Shown here: piece by piece, positions 14,901 to 26,539 of the stretch
How positions within the stretch are numbered: the first letter of the stretch is position 1
Layout of the letters: every line of letters begins with the position of its first letter
Origin: Hirudo medicinalis
Taxonomy: Eukaryota > Annelida > Clitellata > Hirudinida > Hirudinidae
Reading direction: 5' to 3'
Assembly (NCBI GenBank): GCA_011800805.1
Contig: MPNW01000556.1
Coordinates: 1-64,000 of the forward strand
Length of the DNA: 64,000 bases
Notes under the pieces: generated by a model
Told to the model about the DNA's origin: nothing
Databases searched by the model: none
The model's input: only the letters and a program-made list of their open reading frames with translations
Program-made: the position numbers and the translations under genes

Positions 14901-15959
14901 ATATGCCTTAAATGATCTTGATCTTTATTCTGTTTCCCAGATTTGTGGCAGGGAAGAATTGAGTGACAAGCTGTCACTGCAGGAGAGGAACAAATTTGTC
15001 GCAGGCAAACTCGTCGCACTTCTCAAGTATCGATCCAAGGAGATCAGATTGCTTTCATGTAATTATACATCATTATTGCATTTCAATTATTACCTATTTT
15101 ATCTACAACTTGTTCTTTTGGTAATTTTATCTGCAGAACTGAATGCAAATAGTTTAATATTATATTATTATATATTTATTACATAAATATTATTAACAAC
15201 GTATTCGTTATCTCAGACATAATAGAAAATGCCCTGTTGCTACTTTGGAGACATCTTGAATTTTATCTTGTCGTCTGCCAATCTAGAGGACCCTCTTTCA
15301 AGAACTCAGGTACTTCTGTCAGTGATGATGGTTATGGTAGGTTATTTCTTTAGATATCTACCCGTTCGTTCATTTGTTATTGCAGTTAGGGCAAGGTGAT
15401 TTTGAGCACAGTAATATAACAATAGTTGTAAATATAAATCACAGGTTTGGATGGAAAGCTGGATGTGGAGCTGTCGAGAGATCAGTTAAATCAACTGAAG
15501 CAGGAGTGTTTCACCTGGATTGATGATGCTTTGCTCAAAAGATTGCAAGATATTGAACTGGTTGGTTGATTGATTAGATTGTTCATCTTCTGTTAAGATT
15601 GCATCCCATCGGTTTGAAATGCAGTTTTTATTATTTTGCAAGCTAGGTTAGTGATCGTAAAAAAACAACAGTTGTTGGTGGCACGCAGTCCAACTTGTAC
15701 TGTCACAAAGTAAATGTTGCTTTATAAGTGAAGGAATTTTTAGGTTTTAGGGCATTCACATGCAAAACAGATGTGCATGGCACTCGAGATTAACTAAACA
15801 TACACAATTGATTATTTGATATTGTTTCTCTGTTCTGCTTGTAAATATTTAAACCTGATGTTTCAGAGCTACGGACAAAACAGGTCCAAGTTTGGGTTCA
15901 CTTCAGTTCTTGTCAGGAGAATCAAGAGAATGCTCGCCTTCAAAATGATGATCAAGTGA
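2996..15959 (+). CDS. NUP205: nuclear pore complex protein Nup205, 39 exons
   Basis: Nup205 is a large alpha-solenoid scaffold protein of the nuclear pore inner ring that partners Nup93. Conceptual exons: 2996-3011 (tentative), 3292-3431, 3518-3689, 3893-4114, 4290-4381, 4522-4747, 4871-5026, 5203-5315, 5521-5700, 5872-5988, 6178-6322, 6497-6696, 6862-7044, 7152-7202, 7349-7558, 7800-7955, 8077-8134, 8343-8532, 8685-8805, 8963-9041, 9101-9265, 9502-9744, 10035-10172, 10358-10602, 10986-11177, 11318-11567, 11783-11881, 12249-12403, 12588-12776, 12862-12976, 13232-13361, 13431-13566, 13953-14231, 14394-14474, 14596-14768, 14941-15058, 15217-15336, 15445-15560, 15867-15959. All introns are GT-AG and phases chain, except for one base missing in exon 30. 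Hallmarks remembered from vertebrate Nup205 include GLVAVLLYYDGKA, LGAGVRPPGF, PYLDFLRDAVFL, SSINKQRSYVQRILELLL and the C-terminal LVRRIKRML. Predicted length is about 1,954 residues; human is 2,012. The first ATG and its weak donor are uncertain; translation could instead start at the ATG at 3297. Confidence 0.95.
12010..12110 (+). repeat. interspersed repeat fragment in NUP205 intron 27
   Basis: The stretch around GATCGATTAAAAAGTGCCTT resembles a stretch at about 23998-24065 (GATCGATTAAAAATTGCCTT). The same order continues on both sides (a TA-ATGG block before, a CATC...GATGCT/GATCCT block after). Two diverged copies imply a dispersed non-coding repeat. I cannot classify it. Confidence 0.5.
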
Positions 15960-16072
15960 TGAGAAGATGAATTTGTGACTTGTGGAATGTAGACAATATC
16001 AACTGGCACATAGATTGGCTTTGTATCGATTGGAATTTGTATTGCTATTTTGATGTCTTCCTGGGAACATGA

Positions 16073-16078
16073 AATAAA
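16073..16078 (+). terminator. polyadenylation signal AATAAA of NUP205
   Basis: A canonical AATAAA lies about 115 bases after the NUP205 stop codon in an otherwise non-coding stretch. It is the first such hexamer downstream of the stop. Confidence 0.6.
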
Positions 16079-16099
16079 TTATTAAAAATAGACTGATAA

Positions 16100-17700
16100 A
16101 CATTTTGAATGAATTTCTTGAGATCAGTTAGTTGGATTTCTTGATGGAGCACAATTTGAAGGCTCAATAATCATTGCCATTCCTTGTGAGGTGAATATTT
16201 TGTTCAAAACGGCCTGTTAGAATTAAATCCTAATGATATGTTTGAAATATGGTTAGCAATCTGTAATCTGTAGATTTTGGCAGGAATTACTAATTAATAT
16301 TTCTTAGGCTGAATTGCTGGTCGTGTAAGATCAACTGAGCACAGAGGTCGAACGTTTGGGACGCGAAACTTCTCGACGAGATCGTGTTTGGTGTTTTGGA
16401 AGTTAACGAGGATCAGTGGAAAAACACCTGCTGGGCGGTGGATGCATTGTGTCCCTTTATTCGTCATGTTTGAATTATATTATTTCGCTATTAGGTGCGT
16501 ACCGAGCAATAATCTGATCTAATTCTGCAATTACCACAACTTTTTTATTTGTTTACTTATTCAATTGTATTACATACAATGTTATTTAGGTTCTACGTGG
16601 GTGGTCCAAGTAGAGGAACAGTGTTCCTTTCGGGTGTCATAGGAATTTTTTTTTTACATACTTCAATTTTGGTTTATAATTTTCGTGTGTAAGATGATCT
16701 CAAGAAATGAATAAATGAAAATAAAATAAAATAGTTGCGTTTCATCAGTCCTTGCCATCTTTTAAATATTTCGTAAGATTATCATAATTGTCGCAATACT
16801 TGGTCAAATACGCTAATAATGTTATGAGTTCTTTGATGTGAGTTTTCATTGAGGAATGATTTATGTCTCCATTTTTGATCCACGGAGGCAGAAATTTGAT
16901 GTACTGTTGAATTTTAAGGAGAAAAACATAAATAAAAAGGACGCTTGTGACATGGCATCAAATTACTTTTTGTTCAGTTCCGTTTGTGACGGTAACCTTG
17001 ATGAACAGATTTGTTTCATCGTGCTGATTGTGCTAATTAAGAATAAATTGTATTCAATAATATGCATATTAATATTAAAATGTATAGCTTAAAAAATTAC
17101 AAATCACAAAATACAAATAGTTTAGAGCATCCGAAAGTTCGTTTGTGATCAGCATGCGTCATTAAACAAGGTAATATTATTAATAATAATTAGTTTTAAA
17201 CTTGTGAAAGTAATCGGCATGCATTGGAACATGATACAAACATACCGATGAGGCAACAGATGCAAGCATCAACGAAACTCCTGATTGTTCTCCTCAATTG
17301 TATTGAAACTCATTTTCAAAACAAATTTAGAATTTTTATTCAGTTTTATTTTCTCATAAAAAAAAATACTTGTTCGACAAAATGCAAAAAGAAAATCTAA
17401 AGACAAAATTGAAATGTTTCTGGGAAGGTTTTTTGTCACCTTCTTCAACATCACGTTGACGAATACATAGAAATACTGCTACTGCTCGTGGCACAACCTT
17501 AGGGTCGAAAATTTGCATCAGAAATCATCAGTGTGTTTCGTTCTAAATTCAGTAGCTTAATGTCTGAGAGTGGGATTTCTTTTCATTTCGCATGTGAGTC
17601 AACTTTAATTGACCTCATTTTCATCTTTAAAAATTCAATTAGAAAAACAGTTCTTACCATAATTTTTATAAATTGGATAATTGGAGCATAATTTGTTTGA
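16100..17700. other. intergenic region between convergent genes
   Basis: NUP205 ends on the left and the cysteine-rich gene ends on the right, so both 3' ends face this space. It is mostly AT-rich. A 130-base open stretch near 16340-16471 on the plus strand has protein-like composition (segments AKLLDEIVFGVLEVNEDQW and WAVDALCPFIRHV, then a stop). I could not join it to an exon or family. Confidence 0.4.
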
Positions 17701-17725
17701 ATGAATTGAATACAAACGGAAATAA

Positions 17726-20700
17726 TTACAGCCACAACAACATCATCACCGACGTCAAATGCGTTAGAAACAAAACGTCACACGTCGAGCGAGGAGTTCC
17801 AGAGTTTACAGGATAAGAATAATTTCCTCCTTCCGCTTGAACGAACGTTTCCTCAAATCTCTTTTCGTCTGTTTCCAATGTATTTTGGCCCGTAGACGCC
17901 TCTACGTTGTCAAGGAAATCGACCGATGGGGAATCTATTAAAATGGTCACATGATCCTCTCCGACCGTGTGTCCTTGAACTTCAAAGAAGTCGATCAGTG
18001 TATAGGGTTCGGTGAGGGATGGGGTCGACGTGACAATCACTTCATCCGAATCTTCCTCAGCGACTCCGGAATTGATGACAACCTCTGAATTTTCGTCATC
18101 GGGTGGATGATGCAAATGGAGGTGCATTGAAAATGGACTCATTGTAATGGATGAAGCGCTCGTCTCGTCCTCCAGGCTTCCGTGGGTCTTGAATCCGTGG
18201 AGTGAGCAGTTGGGTTTGTAGCCGAATCTAAGGTAGAGTGGATTTGAAAGAGCCAGTTGAAGGAATTGCACAACCATGAGGCCTGCTTCTGAGCCACACT
18301 CCTTTGTGAAGACTTCTTTGTGACACGAGTGCAAGTGGGACAATTCACTGGTGAATTAATATACAAATAATAATAATAATCATCGTTTTTATTATTTACC
18401 TATTATTAAATATTTACTGAGAAAAAGGTTTTGAAAATACTATCTTGTCAATTAGTTGATTTTGCTTAATTCCATTTATATTAGCGCAGAGCTGGGATTA
18501 AAAGATTATTTTCTTTAAAACAATTTTGTTGGATTCTATTTGAGGCGTGCGATGAAATAATGAAATAAACCCTTAGAAGTGGAGTTCGAATCTCGCTGAG
18601 TGACAACTTTGTCACCTCAATCACTGAATCCACGTTCAGCAGCAGAAGATCAAGGCGTTTCATTTGATAAATGGAGGAGAAAGTCAACACCATGGCGTTA
18701 CCATGGCTACGACGACGACGACGATGGTTTATCGTTGCCTTTATAATTACAGTTGGATAGTTAATAATAAACTAATTATCGTGAAGAACACTTTACCTGG
18801 TCATCCGGACGACATTGTCCTCGTGGGGAAGACAGAAGAAATGAACGGATGAGATGTTGTGAAGGTGAACATTCAGATGTGACCAGTGAGCTTCACACAG
18901 ACGATGTTTTGTCACAGTCGACCTCAAACATTTCAGGTTGGACGAGTAGACTGAATATTATCGTTAAATAATGATAAATACAAACAATTGTCAGAGTGTA
19001 TGGTTAAGTATGTCAAATAACGGACCAAAATGGCAAAATTAACCAATTCATTAGTAGTTAATAAGTTAGAGTCATGAATAAACATCTGAAGATATTTTCA
19101 ATTCATTGTCCTGAATTTGAGGAAGAAATTAAAAAAACTGTTGTAATAAACATTAAAAATTCAAAACCGAGGCAAACAGATTTACTGCTTCTCGTTTTTT
19201 TTTTATGAAACTAATTATTCATGTTATTTATTATTACTGTTATTACTATTATTATTACTATTTTATTATTATTGTTGTTGTTGTTATTATTATTAAATTT
19301 CAGCTTATTCGGTCGAAATAATTGGTTTAGATAAATTATTGTACGAATTTAAATTAATTAATTTCAAAATAGCTTAAATATAATTGATAAATAAACAAGC
19401 ACGCTTAGTCGAAAAATATGAAAATGTGAAGCATCCAATTTCAAATATCATTCAACTTTAAATGAGACTTAATTGGACCTCCGATGACTTTCCGACTGCA
19501 AATGAAGTCCATCTTCAGCATGTACTGGTGGAGTTTCGATTCGTATTCGAGGAACAGGGAGACAACGTTTGGACAGAATTCCTTCATAGGACCAATGCAC
19601 TTTTTGAACCTTCCGTAAGCCCTGCAAGGGTCAACAAATTTGTTATTATTAATACGTAATAACGTAACAAATAGACGATGTAAATTTAACTATTAATAAT
19701 TATTAAATAATTGATAAATAACATTATAATATTATTAATTAATTATGTACAATTTACAAGACAAAGAGTTTAAATTTCAGACGTAGATTGAGCGCCAAAA
19801 GAAAGCAGACGACAACCTGCAGAGCTTGGCGACCTTTCCAGGCTTCCCCAGAGCAACCAGGTCGTTGTCAGGGTGAAAGTTGAGGATGAATGACCCGTCG
19901 AGGTGGGTGGAGGTGCACCACTCCATCCTTCTGATGATTCCTCTCTTGCAACCCTTGCCGTCGTATTTGAAGGCTGAAAATAATTTTATTGTAATAAATA
20001 TGTGTAATATGTCATACATTATAATATTACGTAATAAAATAATAATTATTATAATTATAATGTCGTCAATTGTAATTCATCATCCGTTCATTCGCCATGC
20101 TGAATTGCAAATGGCGTGCGATTCATTAAATCGAAGAATAATTCTCTTCACTGCAGCTGTTACAAGAACATTTTGTCACATTACATTTCTTTCCTTTATC
20201 CATCTATGCATCCATCCATCCATCCATCCATCCATCCATCAACTGAAAACATTATTTCTAAATCCTAGTAATTGCGATTCCAGTAAATTAAATGGAATGT
20301 TGTTTAGAAGATATAAGATGATATAAGATGATATATAAATATGTATGAAGTTGTATGAAGATGTATGAAGGATGTATGAAGATATATGAAGATGTTTGAA
20401 GATATATGAACATATAAGAAGATATACGAAGATATATAATTCGGATGATTCCGATTGATCTCAATTTCTAGAAACTGTTGGAAACAAAGTCCAATGACTT
20501 CTGGTTAGGAAGTTGTTTTTTGTGTGTGAATTTTTTGTTTAAACTAAATTAAATGCATGATGCATTGTTATCATTATTGCATTCATGCCATCACCATCGC
20601 TATCGTCATCATCATCATCGTCGTCGTCGTCGTCGTCATCATCGTCATCATCATCATCAGCAGCAGCAGCAGCATCATCAACGGCTCACCATAGTAAGTT

Positions 20701-23178
20701 GGATCATGTCTTAATATTGAACAGTTGTGTTTGGAAAGTTCTTTGTCGAAAACAGTCAACAGGAATTGGAAATTGATGTGCGATGATTGAGGACCGCACG
20801 AAGAGTCCAACAAGGACTCCTGACATTTGAACCTTTCGCGGAGGAAACTAAAAATGAAAACATTAAAAAGTATTTACTCAACAAAATATTTGAAATAAAT
20901 ATCTGTTTAATTGATAGTTTCTTGCATTAATGAATTAATTATGCAATTTATCACCTAATTTCAAAGTTGAGCATTTATTTTTAATTCGAAACAATTCCAA
21001 AAAGTGCTCAGAAAATTCGCTTCAAAAACAACCTTTAGAAAGGAATTCGTTCGGGGTTTAACTCGTTTGAATGAATTTGTGTTTGTAAATTAGAAATTGT
21101 CTGAAAGACTTTACAAATTTAAGACAAAACAAAATGCTCTCATCCATCATTCAGTGAGAGCCTTCACACGTACAACAATTCACACGTACAACAATTCACA
21201 CGCACATTGCAAAACAAGAATAACAAGCCACGAAGAATGAGGTTTCTCGGCGTGACGCTTCTGCTTGTTGTTCGAAAACATCAAACAACAATGGTCACAA
21301 GTTAATTGTTTTATATTTTATTTAAAACTCAAGTTGTTTGAAATTCCCATTTTAATTCTACACGCAGTATTATTGGTAAAGTATTACTGGTAAAGTATTA
21401 CTAGTAAAATATTATCAGTAAAGTATTATTTTAAAGTGAGATGACGATGACGATAGTAATGTTTATGCTCATGATGACGAGCTCATGATGATGAGCTCAT
21501 GATGATGAGGTATTCCTGAAACTTGTAACAAAACGCCATCTCCACTTCCACGGAACGTAAAAAATCATTTGCAGTCAACAAAAACAAAACAAGAGCAACA
21601 ACAAATCATGGAAAACAATCTCCTCGATCTTCGAGGTCAAATAGAATAAAACACGTGACAAATGAATTCGAATCAAATTGCTTTGAATTGATTGAAGCTC
21701 ATTCGAAGACAATCACCTCTAACAACCTGCTTCAACCTCATTTCTAAAATTGTTTAAAATCAATTTTATTTCTCCGTCTGTGCTTAAAAGTTGAACAAAG
21801 TTGTGTAAGAAATCAAAATTGGTCTCCTGTTTGTCAACCACCGCCAGGCAGGAATTAGGACAGCAAACGTAGACATTGATTTCTTCAAATTAAATTATTT
21901 GCAAATAAACAAGTCGCAACTTTCCAGTGAAAGCGAGGTGACCAACGTCATAAATAGTTAAATTGTAAGTCATAACTTGTTAACTTAAGTGATAACTAAT
22001 AATAACTCACAAGCAGTCACTCCTTGTTGCCTGTAGAAGGTTGAATTGGTAATATTCGTCACATCTGATGGACAAAGTGCCTCTGTATTCCTCTCGGAAA
22101 CAAGAGTGAATTTCCATGGATTTTTGGTCTGCAAAAAAAATGCAGTTTGTGTTGTGGAAAATAGAAAAATGATTTTTATTATTTCGGAATCGTTGTCGAA
22201 ATCAAAACTTTATTGTGTTCTTCATTTTAACTTTTACAATTTAATGGATAAAAACATTGTTTAAACAAATTATACCGTGAAATCTCGAAATAAAAAGTAA
22301 ACAGTTTCAGACCCAAACACGATAAATACAAAATTCAAAACACATAAACACGATAAATATAAAATTCAAAACACATAAACACGATAAATATAATATTCAA
22401 AACACATAAACACGATAAATACAAAATTCAAAACACATAAACACGATAAATACAAAATTCAAAACACATAAACACGATAAATACAAAATTCAAAACACAT
22501 AAACACGATAAATACAAAATTCAAAACACATAACATCCGAAAGCATTCGAATGTCGCCAAACACTTAAATACTTAAATACTTAAAGCAAATATCAACTTG
22601 TTGACCTGCAAATGTTCTGAAATAATTTTTAATAAAATATGATAACATCAACTTATTGATTATTTAATATTCCAATATTTATCTTTGTGCTGTTTATGAA
22701 TTATTCAAACAAATGTGGCCGATAAAATTTATTTCGATATGTTGCTAAATATTATGAAATCAAGGTGTTTATTTTAGGCGTAATTTGTTTAACGAGTATC
22801 AGTCATAATATAATTAATAATTAATAGTGAAAATATATTATATCATTATTAGTCATAACTTAATTAATAATCATTAGTCATGATATATTTAATATATTTG
22901 TTATTATTGTTATTATTATTATATTATTATTATTATTATTATTATTATTACTGTTATAACAAATCAACAACAAGTGGTGATGCACTAACGGAGGTATGTG
23001 TCCTTAGTGAAGCAGATGTTCTCAAAGTGTTCCATTAAAATACAGAGAGCCTCGAATTTAAATTTAATGGATTTGTCACGTGACAAGCACTCTTTGGTGA
23101 CGTCATTGTTGAGGAGGACAGAGCAGTTGGAAAACACGTCTTGCAAGTTCCTGCAGCATTTCGATGGAAAGATGGGAT
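17726..23178 (-). CDS. cysteine-rich secreted or anchored protein, seven exons
   Basis: I do not recognise this gene. Seven minus-strand exons chain perfectly in phase with GT-AG borders: 23178-22990, 22128-22011, 20847-20690, 19973-19817, 19621-19479, 18950-18797, 18347-17726. They encode about 513 residues with regularly spaced cysteines (for example AYGRFKKCIGPMKEFC, MLKMDFIC, IHSCFREEYRG). This pattern recalls DUF19/chondroitin-proteoglycan-4-type extracellular modules, but that link is weak inference. The last exon adds an acidic Ser/Thr-rich stretch and ends in a short hydrophobic tail (VLFLTHLTSVMMLLWL), suggesting a GPI anchor signal or a membrane segment. The 5' part is missing; the exon pair at 25880-25409 is the likely start, but its phase-2 donor needs an exon I could not find before the phase-1 acceptor at 23178. 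Introns carry minisatellites and microsatellites. Confidence 0.8.
20205..20680. repeat. CATC tract, degenerate ATGAAGAT minisatellite, TCA/TCG/AGC tract
   Basis: Three simple-repeat patches lie in one intron of the cysteine-rich gene: CATC repeats near 20213-20240, a degenerate GATATATGAAGATGTATGAA array at about 20310-20440, and a TCA/TCG/AGC trinucleotide run at 20585-20682. The last abuts the splice donor of the exon at 20690. Confidence 0.8.
22317..22531. repeat. 31-bp minisatellite, about seven copies
   Basis: A 31-base unit containing ACGATAAATA and ATTCAAAACACAT repeats about seven times head to tail, with only single-base differences. It lies in the intron between the exons at 22990-23178 and 22011-22128. 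Near identity of the units indicates recent expansion or homogenisation. Confidence 0.9.
22890..22955. repeat. ATT microsatellite
   Basis: Nearly pure ATT repeats, 35 bases downstream of the splice donor of the exon at 22990-23178 when read on the gene's strand. Confidence 0.85.
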
Positions 23179-23508
23179 CTTTAAATTGTTTGGAAACAGT
23201 TTGTTTTTCATTGATTTACATTAAAATGTCTCTAAGAATATTCTCAACAACATCAGCAACGTGTTCTGTTATTTATGAGTTAATGTCATTACTGTCGACT
23301 TGGCAATGCATGGCAATGACATTTCCTGTTTGAAATGTATTCCACTCCTAACACTGAGTAGGTGTTCAGATGTTCACGTGTTTCATGCTTTCGATTGAAG
23401 CCGAGAAGAAATCTTATTTTACATCCACTTTTACATTTTTAATCAGCAAATTGTTGCTGTTTTCAAAACAATTATTATTAATCTCGTTTTACCGAAGCTG
23501 ATAAACAC

Positions 23509-23589
23509 TTTGATGATGATGACGACGACGACGATGATGACGATGACGACGACGATGATGACGATGACGACGACGACGACAAATACGAC

Positions 23590-23623
<34 letters not shown>

Positions 23624-23755
23624 GTAGTGGTGTGGTGATGATGATGATTGTTATTATTAATATTATTATTATTATTATTATTATCATCATCATCATCATC
23701 ACCATCACCACCATCATCAGTAGCAGCATCGTCGTCATCATCATCATCATTGTCG
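23509..23755. repeat. compound GAT/GAC/ATT/CAT microsatellite
   Basis: A compound trinucleotide tract goes from GATGAC repeats through GAT, ATT and CAT repeats. Long Asp-, Ser- or Ile-rich reading frames across it are artefacts of the repeat. Confidence 0.9.
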
Positions 23756-23919
23756 GTTGAAGACGACAGAGCAATTAAGATTAAACTCCATCGGTGATAA
23801 GTTATCGTGGTTCGTGCGAAGGAAATAACTGGCAACCGTTATCGTCAACAAAAACAGGGTTCATTAGTAATAATGAAATTAATTAATAACAACACGAACA
23901 ACAAAACATTACATCGTTA

Positions 23920-24065
23920 GCAACAACACAACAACAACAACAACAACGACAACAGCAACAACACAACAGCAACAACACAACAGCAACAACGACAACAAGC
24001 TACATAAATGGTTGATCGATTAAAAATTGCCTTCACATCACGTTCGGATCCTCAAGGCAACAAAA
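23920..24065. repeat. CAACAA tract and second copy of the 12-kb interspersed repeat
   Basis: CAACAA-type repeats (about 23925-24000) run into the GATCGATTAAAAATTGCCTT block that resembles positions 12030-12060. The repeat tract may be the tail of a short retroposon, but this is only suggestive. Confidence 0.5.
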
Positions 24066-24529
24066 TAAAAAAATCAAACAACGATGTCAACTCTTCCAAC
24101 AGTGTGAAAATGTCATGGAATGGTGTTGAATGAAATCCTACCTTAACAACCTGGTGCCTCTCAGTCTGCGGGTTCAATTCCCAGGAAGGGAGTTGATGTT
24201 AAATGGAAACGAAATTGATTAATTCTCCATAAACTCACCGAGAACAACTTTCGATGTCGAGTTGGAGATTTCATTTGCAATTTAAATCAGACATTTGTTC
24301 GTGAATAATCTTGCACGAGTATTGCACTCGTCCATCTGTCCATCCATCTATCCGTAAATATCAATTCATCCATCCATCCATCCATCCAATGTCATTCATA
24401 TTTCCTTCAATATGTTGAAGTGGATGAACTGACCCAGTTTCGAGTTAAGGGTGTCAAGGTCAGTTGAATTAAGAAGGAACGAAGTGATTTCAAATCATTC
24501 TTTTTGCCTCGGGGATGAAATGTTGGCGA

Positions 24530-24655
24530 ACAACTTCAACAGCTTCTTCAACAACTTTTCAACAACTTTAACAGCTTCAACAGCTTCAACAGCTTCAAAA
24601 GCTTCTTCAACTTCAACAGCTTCAACAACTTCAACAACTTCAAACACGACTAATT
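24530..24655. repeat. AACTTCAACAGC repeat tract
   Basis: Imperfect tandem array of 6- and 12-base units (ACTTCA, CAGCTTCAA). It lies in the unresolved interval between the signal-peptide exons and the first securely chained exon of the cysteine-rich gene. Confidence 0.75.
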
Positions 24656-25408
24656 GTTCAACATTCATCACCTACTTTGATGCTGTTCTTGCAAATATTC
24701 AATTTGTTGTTGTTGTTGTTATTTTGCGTCTGCTGCATTTAAATATAATTTTGCGGAATTCTAATTTCTCCCTGAGGATTTGATTATTGTGTCTTGAAAT
24801 TCTCGGTCAGATTTTAAGAATTATTAACAATTTGCATTATTATATTGCAATTGGTTATAAATATTAATGCAAAAATTATATTTTCAAATATTAAATTTTA
24901 AGTGTGCGTCACTAATTGCTGACCAAGTAACACGTCATGCAGAGTTTAACGTTTCTTCATTTCAATAACTGGCAAGTCCTCTCCTTCACTTTCACTCTCT
25001 CACTCACTTCACAGGTTCAACCACCTGTTGCTGGATGTTGACTTCCCGGTTGATTGATTTCAATCACAAACAAATCTTATCCTCAGAAACAAGTTGAACC
25101 TCTCCAAAGGAGTTCACGTCATGCAACACGTCTTGTCCGTAATTGTGGGTAATCAATAATCTCACGTTAATATAACAATCATCATTATCATCATCATTAT
25201 CATCATCGTCATCATTAAAGACTAAATGCATAATTTCTTTCCACGGTAAAATAACAAGGGATGCGATTAACCACATAAAATCCAAAAGTCTTAAATTATA
25301 AAGAAATCTATTTTCATTAATTAATATTTGACATTTTGTGTTGCAATTTATTTCAATTATTTCGAATTATTATATAATTGATTTATCGATTATTCGAACC
25401 AAGGACTC

Positions 25409-25913
25409 ACCCGCAGAGATCATAGTTCATGACCTTGGTGTCATTTTCCTCTTCTTTGAGCAGCTTTGAGTATCCAATGAGCACTTTCCTCAAGGAGGAA
25501 TAACATTGTCTCAGAAGCATCTTCTTGGCTTCCTCATCTCCATGACAACCCTCCTCTGCATCAGCATCCAGTGTATGGATTGAATGCTCATCCAGGTGAT
25601 TGAAGACGTGTTTGTGATGACGTGCTGATCTGTGCCTTGGGAACCAATAAGAATCAGCCATGATCTCTGAATCTGGTTGATGTCTCCAGCGATTTGGTTT
25701 TCGTAAAGATTTGTGAATATTCTGAGGGCGCTCTATTAAAAATAAAAATAAATTAAAAATTGTGATAATGATCCTGCAAGAGATTATAGAATGGAGGTAC
25801 CTACTTGCCATCACCACCAACAAAGCAATCCATGATAAAATTACCACCTCAAAACATCGAATAATCTGTTCTGATTTCATTACACAAACATGTGGTTGTG
25901 CGATAAAAATCAC
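25409..25913 (-). CDS. signal-peptide exon pair, probable 5' end of the cysteine-rich gene
   Basis: Exon one (25880-25805, or from 25913 if the upstream in-frame ATG is used) encodes MKSEQIIRCFEV followed by the hydrophobic run VILSWIALLVVMA, a good signal peptide. A GTAGGT donor and a TTTTTAATAG acceptor join it to exon two at 25732-25409. Exon two encodes a basic-histidine stretch and a Cys-containing helix-rich segment (MLLRQCYSSLRKVLIGYSK) and ends at a GTGAGT donor in phase 2. Strand, spacing and cysteine style fit the gene at 17726-23178. The connecting exon was not found, so this could be a separate short gene. Confidence 0.6.
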
Positions 25914-26530
25914 CTGTTGCTGTTATTGTTATTGTTAATAAACTGCTAATTATTCAAATTAAACTAATTAATATTATTTTGAAACTAAAAACATTGATCA
26001 GCCATCGTAACGTGTAATAACTTTCATGCCTTCAGATGCATCCAGTCCCATCATTTATTGAGTCGTGTTGCGTTGACATGCATGCTTGTGCATCCCTAAT
26101 CATCCTTGTAATTATTCCACGTCATTAAAATTATTATTATTATTATTAGTAGTAGTAGTAGTAGTAGTATTACTATTATTAATTAATTATTTGTTTATTT
26201 ATTTTTGGCTTCTTTACGGTTAAAATTGTGACATGACAATCGCCATCGCACCACATGATCGCCTCGCCAAATTCAGGGCTATGGAACAAGTAAATGTGAT
26301 TTTGTTTCCTCCGACCTCATCAATGTGGCTGGAACTCCTGTGGATATTAGTGTTGTGAATGCAAAGGTTAATGGAAATATTCTAAAGCAGCTTATAAAAT
26401 CAAAAACTTAGTCATGTCTTATTTCATTCATCTTCTTTGTCTGTCACTGAGTTTGTCATGTTCTTCATCCAAGGCATCAAAGTTACTCAAAAGCTCTCGT
26501 CGTCTTTCGATGATGATTTAAAATTTTCTC
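25914..26530. other. intergenic, with ATT/AGT microsatellite
   Basis: A mixed ATT/AGT trinucleotide tract sits at about 26130-26185. I see no gene in the rest. Confidence 0.5.
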
Positions 26531-26539
26531 TATTTATCG

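Noticed and set aside
22317..22531. Possible CRISPR-like array
   Set aside because: Units are contiguous tandem copies with no unique spacers, and the sequence is from an animal genome.
24155..24195. tRNA B-box-like GGGTTCAATTCCC
   Set aside because: No matching A box or cloverleaf could be drawn around it on either strand.
25064..25285. Candidate exon of the cysteine-rich gene (DVLHDVNSFGEVQLVSEDK)
   Set aside because: Its only acceptor gives phase 1, but the preceding exon leaves phase 2; also rich in repeat-coded Asp.
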